64,000 nt of DNA from Stenotrophomonas nitritireducens (GTDB lineage Bacteria > Pseudomonadota > Gammaproteobacteria > Xanthomonadales > Xanthomonadaceae), in contig NZ_CP016756.1 in assembly GCF_001700965.1 (NCBI RefSeq), forward strand, positions 1,674,001 through 1,738,000, read 5' to 3'. This document shows positions 8,457-18,101 of this stretch, in pieces. The notes under the pieces are model-generated. The model saw nothing but the letters and a program-made list of their open reading frames with translations, was not told the origin of the DNA and did not search any database. A program made the position numbers and the translations under genes. Each line of letters starts with the position of its first letter. The stretch's first letter is position 1.

Positions 8457-9511
8457 GCACGGCCCCGGGTGCCGACGATGACCTTGAAGCCATCACGCTC
8501 GGCGGCCACACGCACTTGGCCGAAACTCTCGGTGAGGATCTGCTCGTACGGCAGGTGGCGGTTGGCGACCATGAACAACTGCCCGCCCGCACGCAGCGAC
8601 TGCGCGGCGACGGCGATGAAGCGGCGGCCGATGTCGGGCCGGTCTTCGCGTGCCGGGGTGTGGAACGGCGGGTTGGAAACGATGAAGTCGTAGCGGTCGT
8701 CGATACCGGTGGTGACGTCCTGCCAGCGGAAGTCCAGCTTCACCTGCGCACCAGCGTCGGCCAGGTTGTGACGGGCCAGCGCCAGCGCGCGCGCCTCGGC
8801 TTCGTACAGATCCAGCGCGGTGACCTTGGGGCAACGCGCCAGCACTTCGGACGAAAGATAGCCCCAACCCGCGCCCAGATCGGCGCCACGGCCGGCCAGG
8901 TCGGCCGGCAGCTGCTCCACCAGCAGGGCCGAGGCCGGATCGATGCGGTCCCAGGCAAACACGCCGGGGCGGCTGAGGAAGCGCCCATCGACGATCTTGC
9001 GCGGCGCATCCAGTGCGGCCCAGCGCGTGTGCAGGGCGACGTCGTGCTTGCCCTCGGCCGGCTGCGACCAATAGGCGCGGCAATGGTTCTTGGTCAGCGT
9101 GCCGCCCAGGCCGGCCAGCTGCTGCAGATCGCTTTCGCCGGAGCGCGCGCCTTCGTTGTTGGACTGGCAGGCGACGATGATGCCGCCCGGGGCCAGCTTG
9201 CTCAGCGCCTGCGCAAACAGTGCGCGGGCCTCGTCACGCTGACGCGGCGGCAGCACCAGCACCACCGCGTAGCACTCATCGGACTGCTCCAGCGCCTGTT
9301 CGTCACGCACTTCCCAGCCGCTGCGCTGCAAGGCCTCGGCAAACGGACGGAAACTCTGTGCGCAGACCAGCTGGGTGCTGCCGGCGTGCTCGCGCAGCGG
9401 CCAGCCATCGCGCGCGCGCAGGAACAGGACCGGCCCCTGCGGCCAGCGCAGGCCAGCCTTGGAGAACGGAAGGAACAGGGTTTCCAACGGAGCGTCGTGC
9501 GGAGCAGGCAT
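8453..9511 (-). CDS. rsmC: 16S rRNA m2G1207 methyltransferase RsmC-like
   Basis: A 352-residue two-domain protein: a degenerate N-terminal methyltransferase-like half (residues 1-170) and a catalytic C-terminal half with the SAM motif DLGAGWGYLSSEVL (211-224), acidic motif ALDLYEAEA and the N2-guanine methylation motif SNPPFH (279-284). The duplicated architecture and the NPPF motif are characteristic of RsmC/RlmG enzymes. It leads the operon and its stop overlaps the rsuA start. RlmG (23S G1835) cannot be fully excluded, but the length and the RsuA partner favour RsmC. Confidence 0.82.
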   Translation of the reverse strand: MPAPHDAPLETLFLPFSKAGLRWPQGPVLFLRARDGWPLREHAGSTQLVCAQSFRPFAEALQRSGWEVRDEQALEQSDECYAVVLVLPPRQRDEARALFAQALSKLAPGGIIVACQSNNEGARSGESDLQQLAGLGGTLTKNHCRAYWSQPAEGKHDVALHTRWAALDAPRKIVDGRFLSRPGVFAWDRIDPASALLVEQLPADLAGRGADLGAGWGYLSSEVLARCPKVTALDLYEAEARALALARHNLADAGAQVKLDFRWQDVTTGIDDRYDFIVSNPPFHTPAREDRPDIGRRFIAVAAQSLRAGGQLFMVANRHLPYEQILTESFGQVRVAAERDGFKVIVGTRGRA

Positions 9512-9604
9512 GCCGGTAATTCATCAAGCAGGGCCGGCCATTCTACCGGGCCGGCCGCCGCCACCGGCCGCAGCCAGCTGAATGAGGCGCCGAACCGTGC
9601 TGGC

Positions 9605-9910
9605 TCAGGCTTCGGCAGCCGGCAGGTGCAGCACCTGCAGCACGCTGTCCAGCCAGACCACGTGCTGCTGGCAGGCGCGCAGCAGGTCCTCCAGGCGCAC
9701 GGTGGCATTTACCCCGGGCTGCTCGTTGTGGTCGGCGAAATGCTGCAGCGCCGGCTGCGTGGTGACGGTTCCGGCTACCCGGCTGCCGTCCTTGAGAACC
9801 AGCATCACCCGCGCCTGCTCAGGCAATTGGCCGAGCAGCGCCTCCAGCGACGCAATGAACACCGGGTCGGAATAAACATGGGGCGCGTACAAGGGCATGG
9901 CAGCGTCCAT
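9605..9910 (-). CDS. DUF3247 family protein
   Basis: The 101-residue product (YSDPVFIASLEALLGQLPEQ, then VMLVLKDGSRVAGTVTTQPA) matches the small Xanthomonadaceae-restricted DUF3247 family; the beta-strand pattern VLKDGSRVAGTV looks like an Sm-like or barrel fold. No catalytic motif or signal peptide is seen and no function is known. An alternative start is the second Met at 9898. It is flanked by rsmC upstream and the hybrid kinase downstream on its coding strand, with no clear operon link. Confidence 0.75.
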   Translation of the reverse strand: MDAAMPLYAPHVYSDPVFIASLEALLGQLPEQARVMLVLKDGSRVAGTVTTQPALQHFADHNEQPGVNATVRLEDLLRACQQHVVWLDSVLQVLHLPAAEA

Positions 9911-9962
9911 GGGTGAACGCCATCACATTACCGTCTTTGCGCGTGAAACCCACGAAAAGAAA

Positions 9963-11981
9963 TCAACGCGGTAGACGCGCGTCGCGGATGGCCGAAATCA
10001 GCTGGGCCACGCTGTAGGGCTTGGCCACATGTCCCTGGAAGCCGGAAGAGAATGCGCGCTCGCGATCATCTGCCCGCGCCAGCGCGGTCACCGCCACCGC
10101 CGGCAGCTCGTCCCCGCTCACGCCCAGGTTCTGCCGCAGCGTATGGATCAGGCCATAACCATCCATGCCCGGCATGCCGATATCGCTGACCAGCACATCG
10201 AATGCGGTATGCCCGCGCAGATCCAGCAGTTCCAATGCCTCGCCGGCAGTGCTGGCCGTCACCACCGAAGCGCCCTGTTCCTCCAGCAGGCGGCGCACGT
10301 AGCCGAGCATGTCGACCTGGTCTTCCACCGCCAGCACCCGCAGGCCCTGCAGCGCATTGGGCACCAGCACCTGCTCGCCGATGCGCCCGCGCTGTACCCG
10401 CCGTCGCGGGTGGCTTGCTGCCTTCTGGGCCTGGAATTCCGGCAGCCGCACGCGGAACGTGGCCCCGCGCCCGGAGCCGGCACTGGCCGCCGAAACGGTG
10501 CCGCCATGCAGTTCGGTCAACTGCTGGACGATGGCAAGCCCCAGCCCGAGGCCACCATGGCGACGGGTGGTGGTGCTGTCGGCCTGGCTGAAACGGCTGA
10601 ACAGGTGTTCAAGGAACTCCGGCGCGATGCCGTCACCGTCATCCTTGATCTGCACCACCAGGTGGCCAGCTTCCTGCAGCAGGCTGACCTCGATCCGCCC
10701 TTCGACCGGGGTGAACTTGATCGCGTTGGACAGCAGGTTGCCCAGGATCTGCTGCAGGCGCGTGGCGTCGGCCAGGACCGGCTGCGGCAGCTCGGGCAGC
10801 TGCACGCTCAGCGTCTGCGCCTTGCCCTCGACCACCAGTTCCTGGGCACGCACGGCTTCACGCACCTGCTCGGCCAGGTCCAGTACTTCCACTTCCAGCT
10901 GCACCTTGCCCAGCAGCATGCTGCTCAGGTCGAGCATGTCCGACATCAGGTTCTTCTGGGTCATCGCGCTGCTGGCGATCACCTCCATGCCACGCCGCAT
11001 CGGGTGATCAGGCTCCATCCGCTGCAGCAGCAGCTCACTCCAGCCCAGCACCGTGGTCAGCGGGGTGCGCAGTTCGTGCGACAGCGTGGCCAGGAACTCG
11101 TCCTTCATGCGCGCCATGCCCTCGGCTGCGTTGCGCGCCACGCGTTCGGCGGTGAGCAGGTCCTCGCGGGCCATTTCGATCTCGCGCCGCTCGGTGATGT
11201 CCGAGCTGTTGCCGGCCAGGCCGATGAAACGCCCATCGGCGGAAAAACGCGGCACTGCGTTCATTTCCAACCAGCGCCATTGGCCATCGTGGCGGCGCAT
11301 GCGGGTATTGGTGTGCAGCTCGGTACGCTCGCTCAAGGCGGCCTGCAACTTGAAGCCGAACGAAACCTGCTCATCCGGGTGCAACAGCCGCTGCCAGGGA
11401 TTGGTGCCCAGGTCCTGATCGGCATGCAGCCCGAAGAAGGTGAAAAACGCGGTATTGGCGAAACGCAGCTGGCCCTGGTCACCTACCACCCAGACCGGCA
11501 TCGGCAGGCCGTCGGCCAGGGCGCTGAAGCGCGCCTCGCTTTCGGCCAGCTCAGTTTCAATACGTTTGCGCGCGGAGATATCGAAAAGAAACACCGCTAC
11601 CCGGTGTTTGTCCGGCTCACCAATGCGTACCGCCTCCACCGAATACCAGCGTGCCGGGTCGGAAACCTCCCGCTCGAACTGGCTCACCCCGCCGTCCTTG
11701 ACCACCCGGCCGAAGGCCTCGAACCATTCGCTGCCCATCGCCGGCACCACTTCACTGGCACGGCGGCCGGTGACATCGCTCAGCCCGGTGACCTTCTGAA
11801 AGCCGCCGTTGACCTTGCGGTAGATGAAATCCACCGCCGCGCCACCGTCAAACACCAGCTCGATGACGCACAAGCCGCTGCCCACCGCATTGAATACCTC
11901 CCGATAAAGGCTGGAATTTTCCAGGTCCTCTTCATCCAGAGACAGCATCGAAAGGGGGGAGTCCAGGCTGGAAGCAGGCAT
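9963..11981 (-). CDS. PAS-domain hybrid sensor histidine kinase with receiver domain
   Basis: The 672-residue soluble protein has two PAS domains (about residues 25-145 and 150-275), a HisKA domain with phospho-acceptor His302 in TLSHELRTPLTTVLGWSEL, an HATPase domain with N box LLSNAIKFTP, G1 DDGDGIAPEF and G2 GGLGLGLAIV, and a C-terminal receiver whose phosphorylated residue is Asp600 (VLVSDIGMPGMDGYGL). No transmembrane helix is present, so it senses a cytoplasmic signal. There is no adjacent response regulator with an output domain, so its phosphorelay partner lies elsewhere. The gene is divergent from the DUF3016 gene. Confidence 0.92.
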   Translation of the reverse strand: MPASSLDSPLSMLSLDEEDLENSSLYREVFNAVGSGLCVIELVFDGGAAVDFIYRKVNGGFQKVTGLSDVTGRRASEVVPAMGSEWFEAFGRVVKDGGVSQFEREVSDPARWYSVEAVRIGEPDKHRVAVFLFDISARKRIETELAESEARFSALADGLPMPVWVVGDQGQLRFANTAFFTFFGLHADQDLGTNPWQRLLHPDEQVSFGFKLQAALSERTELHTNTRMRRHDGQWRWLEMNAVPRFSADGRFIGLAGNSSDITERREIEMAREDLLTAERVARNAAEGMARMKDEFLATLSHELRTPLTTVLGWSELLLQRMEPDHPMRRGMEVIASSAMTQKNLMSDMLDLSSMLLGKVQLEVEVLDLAEQVREAVRAQELVVEGKAQTLSVQLPELPQPVLADATRLQQILGNLLSNAIKFTPVEGRIEVSLLQEAGHLVVQIKDDGDGIAPEFLEHLFSRFSQADSTTTRRHGGLGLGLAIVQQLTELHGGTVSAASAGSGRGATFRVRLPEFQAQKAASHPRRRVQRGRIGEQVLVPNALQGLRVLAVEDQVDMLGYVRRLLEEQGASVVTASTAGEALELLDLRGHTAFDVLVSDIGMPGMDGYGLIHTLRQNLGVSGDELPAVAVTALARADDRERAFSSGFQGHVAKPYSVAQLISAIRDARLPR

Positions 11982-12167
11982 TGTCTGAAAAGAAGCAGTT
12001 CACGTCAGAAAAGGGGGGGAGGACGTCCAGCAGTCTGGGTGATGGGCCATCCACACCCCGTGATGATGAACCATCGCGCAATCTGCCGCAGCGCAGCGTT
12101 GCGTGCTCATTGCAGCCTATTCCTATCGGCCGCACACTTTAGTCATCGAAGTCCCCAGGAGTACGTC

Positions 12168-12737
12168 ATGAAAACCCTGACCATCACCGGACTTGCCTTG
12201 GCCTCCCTGCTGGCCGTTGCTGGCGCCGACGCCAAGCCGCGCACGGTCACCGCCCCGGAAGCCCCGCGCGCACTGAGCGTGGAAGGCCCGGTGCAGGTGC
12301 AATGGACCGATCCATCCCAATTCACCGAGCTGCGCTACAGCCGCAACCGCTGGGATGCACAGCGCGGCAACTGGGTGGAAACCCTGGCCGAACACCTGCG
12401 CAAGCAGGCCAGCAAGCAGCTGCCGGAAGGACAGAAGCTGGAGGTGACCATCACCGACATCAAGCGTGCCGGCGATTACGAGCCGTGGCACGGGCCGCGT
12501 CTGGACGATGTGCGCATCATGCGCGACATCTATCCGCCACGGATCGAGCTGCAGTTCACCCTCACCGATGCCAACGGCCAGGTCATCGACCAGGGCGAGC
12601 GCAAGCTGGCCGATACCGGTTATCTGCTCAACAGCAGCCTGCCCAGCAACACCGACCCGCTGCGTTACGAGAAGCGCCTGCTCGACGATTGGGTACGGCG
12701 CGAGCTGCGCAACGATGGCACTACTGCCGGGCTGTAA
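12168..12737 (+). CDS. DUF3016 domain protein, secreted
   Basis: The 189-residue precursor starts MKTLTITGLALASLLAVAGADAKP, trimmed here to its Sec signal peptide with probable cleavage after ADA. The mature part (VQWTDPSQFTELRYSRNRW, IMRDIYPPRIELQFTLTD) is the DUF3016 pattern, a periplasmic domain of unknown function common in Xanthomonadaceae. The start at 12168 follows CCCAGGAGTACGTC, a good ribosome binding site. A clear terminator follows, so it is a single-gene unit. Confidence 0.85.
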   Translation: MKTLTITGLALASLLAVAGADAKPRTVTAPEAPRALSVEGPVQVQWTDPSQFTELRYSRNRWDAQRGNWVETLAEHLRKQASKQLPEGQKLEVTITDIKRAGDYEPWHGPRLDDVRIMRDIYPPRIELQFTLTDANGQVIDQGERKLADTGYLLNSSLPSNTDPLRYEKRLLDDWVRRELRNDGTTAGL

Positions 12738-12761
12738 TCCGCAGTTGCCGGATTGGAATTG

Positions 12762-12788
12762 AAAAAGGGCCGCATCGCGGCCCTTTTT
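12762..12788 (+). terminator. Rho-independent terminator after DUF3016 gene
   Basis: AAAAAGGGCCGC-ATC-GCGGCCCTTTTT forms a strong GC stem flanked by an A run and a T run, 24 bases after the stop codon. The symmetry means it could also work from the opposite strand. Confidence 0.9.
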
Positions 12789-12797
12789 GCGTTACCT

Positions 12798-12964
12798 GTA
12801 GTGCCGAGCCATGCTCGGCATTGGGCGTTACCGGTAATGCCCCTGCCGAGCATGGCTCGGCACTACAGATCCATCTCTACTGGTAAAGCCCCTGCCGAGC
12901 ATGGCTCGGCACTACAGATCCATCTCTACTGGTAAAGTCCCTGCCGAGCATGGCTCGGCACTAC
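12798..12964. repeat. SMAG repeat cluster with a 49-bp tandem duplication
   Basis: One forward SMAG hairpin at 12798-12820 is followed by three inverted copies. The last two copies are contained in two near-identical 49-bp units (about 12868-12916 and 12917-12965) that differ by a single C/T in the AAAG(C/T)CCCTG segment. This is a recent local duplication of one SMAG plus its spacer, between the DUF3016 gene and the convergent alr gene. Confidence 0.9.
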
Positions 12965-12968
12965 AGGG

Positions 12969-14045
12969 CTACTGCGATAGGTACACCCGCGGGGTGCGCT
13001 TGAGGCTGCATGGCAGCCGGTAGGCACTGGTATTGCAGCGCGGTGCCAGTTCCGAAATGGTCGGTGCATTGCCCCACAACTGCACGATGCTGCCGCGTGC
13101 GGCCTGCGGGTGGTCGGTGAGGTCCACGGTCAGCATGTCCATCGATACACGGCCGATCAGCCGGCCCGGCACGCCATCGATCAATACCGGCGTGCCATTC
13201 GGCGCGAACTGCGGATAGCCATCGGCATAACCCATCGCCACTACGCCGACGCGGGTCGGCGCTTCGGCAACAAAACGCGCGCCGTAACCCAGCGGCTCGC
13301 CCACCGCCAACTCACGCACGGCGATCACCCGCGACTGCAGGGTCATTACCGGGCGCAGCTGCGCCGCGTGCGGGCTGGGCTGCGGATACAGTGGATCGGC
13401 GCCGTACAACATCAGCCCCGGCCGCACCCAGTCGCTGCGCACATCCGGCCAGCCCAACAGTGCCGGCGAATTGCACAGGCTGGTTTCGCCGGCCAGGCCC
13501 TGCACCGCATGCTTGAACACGTCCAACTGCTCGCGGGTACGGTTGCTGTCCAGTTCGTCAGCGCGCGCCAGGTGGCTCATCAGCACCAACGGGCCAACCT
13601 GTGGCAGCGCGCTCAGCCGCGCATGCGCATCGCGGAACTCTTCCGGCGACAAACCCAGCCGGTGCATGCCGCTGTCCAGCTTCAACCAGATACGCAGCGT
13701 GGCATCGGTCTTGAACGCTTCCACCGCCTCCAGCTGCCAGGAGGTCGCTACCACTACCCAGAAATCATGCTCGACGATCAACGGCAACTCAGCCGCGTCG
13801 AAGAAACCTTCCATCAGCAGGATCGGGCCACGGATACCGGCCTGGCGCAGCTCCAATGCTTCCTCGATGCAGGCCACGCCAAAACCATCGGCTTCGTCCT
13901 GCAGCGCGCGTGCGCAGGCCACGGCGCCGTGGCCGTAGGCATCGGCCTTGATGATCGCCAGCGCCTTGCCGCCGCCCAGCTGTCGCGCCAACTGATAGTT
14001 GTGGCGCAGTGCTTCCAGGTCGATCAGTGCCTGTGCCGGGCGCAT
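12969..14045 (-). CDS. alr: Alanine racemase (catabolic DadX-type)
   Basis: The 358-residue fold-type III PLP enzyme has the PLP lysine Lys33 ([14 protein letters not shown]) and the opposite-face catalytic Tyr254 (PLGYGARF), plus [10 protein letters not shown] near the C-terminus. It interconverts L- and D-alanine. Its ATG overlaps the dadA stop by one base (TGATG), and the Lrp-type regulator diverges from dadA, so this copy most likely serves D-alanine breakdown (DadX role) and possibly also cell-wall D-alanine supply if it is the only racemase. Length is normal. Confidence 0.93.
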   Translation of the reverse strand: MRPAQALIDLEALRHNYQLARQLGGGKALAIIKADAYGHGAVACARALQDEADGFGVACIEEALELRQAGIRGPILLMEGFFDAAELPLIVEHDFWVVVATSWQLEAVEAFKTDATLRIWLKLDSGMHRLGLSPEEFRDAHARLSALPQVGPLVLMSHLARADELDSNRTREQLDVFKHAVQGLAGETSLCNSPALLGWPDVRSDWVRPGLMLYGADPLYPQPSPHAAQLRPVMTLQSRVIAVRELAVGEPLGYGARFVAEAPTRVGVVAMGYADGYPQFAPNGTPVLIDGVPGRLIGRVSMDMLTVDLTDHPQAARGSIVQLWGNAPTISELAPRCNTSAYRLPCSLKRTPRVYLSQ

Positions 14046-15310
14046 CAGTGCTGCCCCTTGCCGTAACGGAAGATATCCAAGCCTTCGGTGCTGATCTGCG
14101 GCTGCTTGCCGCTCATCAGATCGGCCAGGTAACGGCCGGAGCCGGCCGCCATGGTCCAGCCCAGGGTGCCATGGCCGGTATTGAGGAACAGGTTGCGATA
14201 CGGCGTAGCGCCGATTACCGGCGTGCCGTCCGGGGTGGCCGGGCGCAGGCCGGTCCAGAAGCTGGCCTGGCGCAGGTCGCCACCGTCCGGGTACAGATCC
14301 TTGACCACTTTTTCCAGCGTGGCGCGGCGGCGCGGTTCCAGCGATAGGTCAAAGCCGGCCACTTCGGCCATGCCGCCGACGCGGATGCGGTCTTCGAAGC
14401 GGGTGATGGCGATCTTGTAGCTCTCGTCCAGGATGGTCGAGTTCGGTGCCATTGCCGCATTGGTGATCGGCAGGGTCAGCGAATAACCCTTCAACGGATA
14501 CACCGGCAGCTGCATGCCCAGCGGTGCCAGCAACTGCGGCGAATAACTGCCCAGCGCGAGCACATAGTGATCGGCGGTTTCCAGCTTGCCGTTGATGCGC
14601 ACGCCGGTGATGCGGTCGCCATCGGACTGGATCGAGGCGATGTCCTGGTCGAAGCGGAACTCGACGCCGGCTGCCTCGGCCAATGCCGCCAGCTTGTTGG
14701 TGAACAGCTGGCAATCGCCGGTCTGGTCCTCGGGCAGGCGCAGTGCGCCGACCAGCATCTCGGTCTTGCCGGCCAGCGCCGGTTCGACCCGGGCAATGCC
14801 CTGGCGGTCCAGCACTTCATAGGGCACACCGTATTCGCGCAGCACTTCGATGTCCTGCGCGGCGGCATCCAACTGCTGCTGGGTGCGGAACAACTGGGTG
14901 GTACCCAGCTGGCGGCCTTCGTAATCGATGCCGGTGGCCGCGCGCAGCTCGTTGATGCAATCGCGGCTGTAGTCGGACACGCGCACCATGCGCGCTTTGT
15001 TGACCGCATACCGGGCGGAGGTGCAGTTGCGCAGCATCTGCCACAGCCAGCGGTACTGGGCGATGTCCGCGGTCGGGCGGATCGCCAGCGGCGCATGTTC
15101 CTCGAACAGCCACTTGATCGCCTTGAACGGCACGCCCGGAGCGGCCCACGGCGAGGTATAGCCGAACGACAGCTGGCCGGCATTGGCGAAGCTGGTTTCC
15201 AGCGCCGGGCCAGGCTGCCGGTCAACCACGGTGACATCAAAGCCGGCCTGCCGTAGATACCAGGCACTGGTCGTGCCGATCACACCGCTGCCAAGCACCA
15301 GAACGCGCAT
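14045..15310 (-). CDS. dadA: D-amino acid dehydrogenase small subunit DadA
   Basis: The 421-residue flavoprotein begins [20 protein letters not shown] with the FAD dinucleotide-binding GxGxxG (Gly7-Gly12), followed by [20 protein letters not shown] and [14 protein letters not shown], hallmarks of DadA. It oxidises D-alanine to pyruvate and passes electrons to the respiratory chain at the inner membrane. Two ATGs compete: 15316 and 15310; the latter has CCGGAG at better spacing and gives the canonical N-terminus. It is the first gene of dadA-alr and faces the Lrp-type regulator across 150 bases. Confidence 0.94.
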   Translation of the reverse strand: MRVLVLGSGVIGTTSAWYLRQAGFDVTVVDRQPGPALETSFANAGQLSFGYTSPWAAPGVPFKAIKWLFEEHAPLAIRPTADIAQYRWLWQMLRNCTSARYAVNKARMVRVSDYSRDCINELRAATGIDYEGRQLGTTQLFRTQQQLDAAAQDIEVLREYGVPYEVLDRQGIARVEPALAGKTEMLVGALRLPEDQTGDCQLFTNKLAALAEAAGVEFRFDQDIASIQSDGDRITGVRINGKLETADHYVLALGSYSPQLLAPLGMQLPVYPLKGYSLTLPITNAAMAPNSTILDESYKIAITRFEDRIRVGGMAEVAGFDLSLEPRRRATLEKVVKDLYPDGGDLRQASFWTGLRPATPDGTPVIGATPYRNLFLNTGHGTLGWTMAAGSGRYLADLMSGKQPQISTEGLDIFRYGKGQH

Positions 15311-15460
15311 TTTCATTCTCCGGACCACATCATTCCCTGCGCATGGGATGGCAGGGGCTAGGAACGGCGCAGTATATTCAGGGTCAACCAGTGTTTTTAC
15401 CTTTATTGATGCACTCCATCAGGGTAATTTCCTGTTTCGTTCATCAAAAGCAGAGCCGCC

Positions 15461-15940
15461 ATGGCCACCCGCAGCCGCGAACTGGACAAGATCGACCGCA
15501 AGATCCTGCGCATCCTGCAGCAGGAGGGGCGCATCTCCTTCACCGAGCTGGGCGAGCGCGTTGGCCTGTCGACCACGCCCTGCACCGAGCGCGTGCGCCG
15601 GCTGGAACGCGAAGGCGTGATCACCGGCTACTACGCGCGGCTGGACCCTTCTTCGGTCAAGGCCAGCCTGCTGGTGTTCGTGGAGATCAGCCTGGCCTAC
15701 AAGTCCGGCGACATCTTCGAGGAATTCCGCCGCGCCGCGCTGAAGCTGCCCAACGTGCTGGAATGCCATTTGATGTCCGGCGATTTCGACTACCTGCTCA
15801 AGGCGCGCATCAATGAGATGGCCTCCTACCGCAAGCTGCTGGGCAGTACCTTGCTGACCTTGCCGCATGTGCGTGAATCCAAGAGCTACATCGTGATGGA
15901 AGAAGTCAAAGAAACCCTTTGTCTGCCAATCGCCGAGTAA
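15461..15940 (+). CDS. Lrp/AsnC-family regulator of the dad operon
   Basis: The 159-residue protein has an N-terminal winged helix (LDKIDRKILRILQQEGRISF, VGLSTTPCTERVRRLEREGV) and a C-terminal RAM ligand-binding domain (residues 75-150). Size and layout are those of Lrp/AsnC proteins that bind an amino acid, usually leucine or alanine. It is transcribed away from dadA-alr, and in other proteobacteria the divergent Lrp-type protein activates dadAX in response to alanine; that role is inferred from position. The 150-base gap is AT-rich for this genome (15371-15450) and should hold both promoters and the operator sites. Confidence 0.9.
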   Translation: MATRSRELDKIDRKILRILQQEGRISFTELGERVGLSTTPCTERVRRLEREGVITGYYARLDPSSVKASLLVFVEISLAYKSGDIFEEFRRAALKLPNVLECHLMSGDFDYLLKARINEMASYRKLLGSTLLTLPHVRESKSYIVMEEVKETLCLPIAE

Positions 15941-15971
15941 ACGATGCCCGGCTCGGCAAATACCGGCTCCT

Positions 15972-16075
15972 GTAGTGCCGAGCCATGCTCGGCAGAAGCC
16001 TTACCGGTAATGCCCCTGCCGAGCATGGCTCGGCACTACACGGGCAAACGCCTGCCGAACATGGTTCGGCACTAC
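15972..16075. repeat. SMAG repeat cluster (three hairpins, one with paired substitutions)
   Basis: Hairpins lie at 15972-15994 (forward), 16017-16039 and 16053-16075 (inverted). The third reads GCCGAACATGGTTCGGC: both stem arms changed so that the base pair is kept. They lie between convergent genes. Confidence 0.9.
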
Positions 16076-16089
16076 AGGCAATCGCTTGC

Positions 16090-16479
16090 CTAGCGCGTGC
16101 CGGCCGGCGGCGGCACCACCTGCTGGCCCATGCCGCTGGGCACCGTGTCGTAATAACGATTGGTCCGCGTATCCAGCACCCGGCCTGGGCTGGTCTGGCG
16201 CATATGCGGCGCCGGCTGGCCCTTGCTGTCGTAGATCGGCCGCGCACGCTGTGGCGGTTGCGTGATCGGTTTGAACTTCGGCACCGGTTTGGCCGGAATG
16301 GTCGGACGCGGTGGAAGCACCTCTTCCTGCTGCTCGCGCGGCACCGTTGGCGGAGGCAGCGACGGCGTCAGGGTCACCGGACGCGTTGCGGTCGGTGCCG
16401 GGGGCTGCTTCAGCTGGGCCTGCAGCAACAACGGCCAGCTCGCCAGCACTGCCAGCACCAGATACATCGCCCGTTTCAT
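16090..16479 (-). CDS. Small proline-rich exported protein, function unknown
   Basis: The 129-residue product starts MKRAMYLVLAVLASWPLLLQ with a clear signal peptide; the start follows AGGAGGGGCCG. The mature protein is proline-rich (PPAPTATRPVTLTPSLPPP, PPRPTIPAKPVPKFKPITQP) and basic, ending YYDTVPSGMGQQVVPPPAGT. It has no cysteine in the mature part and no recognised domain; the low-complexity Pro/Lys pattern suggests an extended periplasmic or envelope-spanning protein. It is divergent from msrB with 122 bases between. Confidence 0.65.
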   Translation of the reverse strand: MKRAMYLVLAVLASWPLLLQAQLKQPPAPTATRPVTLTPSLPPPTVPREQQEEVLPPRPTIPAKPVPKFKPITQPPQRARPIYDSKGQPAPHMRQTSPGRVLDTRTNRYYDTVPSGMGQQVVPPPAGTR

Positions 16480-16601
16480 CGGCCCCTCCTGTTGTTGCAC
16501 GCAAAAAGCATGCGCCGGCACAGCTTGCGCCGGCATGAATGCGCCCTTGGACTGGACCCTGCCCGCCCCTACCATTGATACCTGTCCCACGGATGCCGCC
16601 C

Positions 16602-17069
16602 ATGACCGCTTTCGACCTCACTCCCCCCAGCGACGCCCAGCGCGACGCGCTTGTTGCCGGCCTCAGCGCCGACGAACAGCGCGTGCTGCTGCAGCACGGT
16701 ACCGAGGCGCCGTTCTGCGGCGTGTTCCTGGATAACAAGCGCGATGGCGTGTATTGCTGCCGTCTGTGTGCGCTGCCGCTGTTCCGCTCCAGCACCAAGT
16801 TTGATTCGGGCACCGGCTGGCCAAGCTTCTTCGCCCCGTTCGACCCGGCGCATGTGCGCGAGATCCGTGACATCAGCCACGGCATGATCCGCACCGAGAT
16901 CGTCTGTGCACGCTGCGGCAGCCACCTCGGCCATGTGTTTCCGGATGGCCCGCCGCCGACCTTCGAGCGGCATTGCCTGAATTCGATATCGCTGGGTTTC
17001 GTCGAGAACGGCCAGCCCTACCCGGACCCGCTGCAACGCGGCGGTGCCGAGGCACAGCCAGCGGCGTAG
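16602..17069 (+). CDS. msrB: Peptide-methionine (R)-S-oxide reductase MsrB
   Basis: The 155-residue enzyme reduces methionine-R-sulfoxide in proteins. The catalytic Cys125 is in [13 protein letters not shown] (family consensus RYCINS), and the zinc pairs are Cys53/Cys56 and Cys102/Cys105 ([12 protein letters not shown]). The [13 protein letters not shown] motif is invariant in MsrB. No signal peptide, so it is cytosolic. An in-frame ATG at 16593 would add three residues. MsrA is not adjacent. Confidence 0.95.
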   Translation: MTAFDLTPPSDAQRDALVAGLSADEQRVLLQHGTEAPFCGVFLDNKRDGVYCCRLCALPLFRSSTKFDSGTGWPSFFAPFDPAHVREIRDISHGMIRTEIVCARCGSHLGHVFPDGPPPTFERHCLNSISLGFVENGQPYPDPLQRGGAEAQPAA

Positions 17070-17072
17070 CAC

Positions 17073-17140
17073 ATAGTGCCGAGCCATGCTCGGCAGAAGC
17101 GTTCCCGATAGAGCCTCAGCCGAGCCTGGCTCGGCTCTAC
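17073..17140. repeat. SMAG-type repeat pair, divergent copy
   Basis: A forward hairpin with head ATAG instead of GTAG (17073-17095) and an inverted partner ending GGCTCTAC at 17140. The inverted copy has CGAGCCTGGCTCG, with loop changes relative to the standard ATG loop. It follows the msrB stop closely. Confidence 0.8.
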
Positions 17141-17234
17141 AGGGCTTTCTGCCCCCGGCCCATCAAGGCAGCGCTCTACAGATTCTGCTCTGGCGGCCGA
17201 CAACGGGATATCCCCATCCCCGCGTCTGTTTCCC

Positions 17235-18089
17235 ATGCTCATCATCGTTGGCCTGCTCGTTGTCATCTTCGCTGTCCTGGGCGGTTACGTCGGTGCGCAC
17301 GGCCGCCTGGCCGCGCTGTGGCAGCCCTACGAACTGGTCATCATCGGTGGCGCGGCGCTGGGCGCGTTCCTGATCGGCACCCCGCTCAAGACCGTCAAGC
17401 AGACCCTGCGCGCCACCGTCAGCGTGTTCAAAGGCCCGCAGTACAAGCGCCAGGACTATCTGGACGTGCTCAGCCTGCTCTACGAACTGCTCAACAAGGC
17501 ACGCCGCGAAGGCTTCATGGCGCTGGAAGACCATGTCGAGAACCCGCAGGACAGCGCGGTGTTCGCCAACTACCCCAAGGTGCTGGCCGACCACCATCTG
17601 CTGGACTTCATCACCGACTGCCTGCGCCTGATGATCGGCTCCAACATCGAGCCGCACGAGCTGGAACCGCTGCTGGAAATGGAGCTGGAAAAGCACCACC
17701 ACGAGGCGCTGGAACCGGCCCACGTGCTCAACAAGGTGGCCGATGGCCTGCCCGGTTTCGGCATCGTCGCTGCGGTGCTCGGCATCGTCATAACCATGGG
17801 CGCGATCGGCGGTGACATCAAGGAAGTAGGCGCCCACGTCGCCGGCGCCTTGGTCGGCACCTTCCTCGGCATCCTGCTCGGCTATGGCTTCATCGGCCCG
17901 CTGGCCGCTGCGGTGGAAGCGCGCGCCGAACAGGACGCGCGCATCTACGAATCGGTGAAGACCGCGCTGCTGGCCTGCCTGCGCGGCTACAACCCGAAGA
18001 TCGCGCTGGAGTTCGCCCGCAAGACCGTGCCGTCGGCACTGCGCCCGGGTTTCAGCGAGTTCGAACAACATCTGAAGTCGGTCAAGTAA
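17235..18089 (+). CDS. motA: Flagellar motor stator protein MotA
   Basis: The 284-residue inner-membrane protein has four hydrophobic segments (about residues 1-22, 33-52, 170-192 and 203-225) and a large cytoplasmic loop with the charged rotor-interacting region between helices 2 and 3. KVADGLPGFGIVAAVLGIVI is the conserved third helix with the Pro residue needed for torque. Length equals that of proton-type MotA. motB starts 12 bases later. MotA and MotB make the proton channel that drives the flagellum; no other flagellar gene is in the window. Confidence 0.95.
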   Translation: MLIIVGLLVVIFAVLGGYVGAHGRLAALWQPYELVIIGGAALGAFLIGTPLKTVKQTLRATVSVFKGPQYKRQDYLDVLSLLYELLNKARREGFMALEDHVENPQDSAVFANYPKVLADHHLLDFITDCLRLMIGSNIEPHELEPLLEMELEKHHHEALEPAHVLNKVADGLPGFGIVAAVLGIVITMGAIGGDIKEVGAHVAGALVGTFLGILLGYGFIGPLAAAVEARAEQDARIYESVKTALLACLRGYNPKIALEFARKTVPSALRPGFSEFEQHLKSVK

Positions 18090-18101
18090 GGCGCCACGCA
18101 T

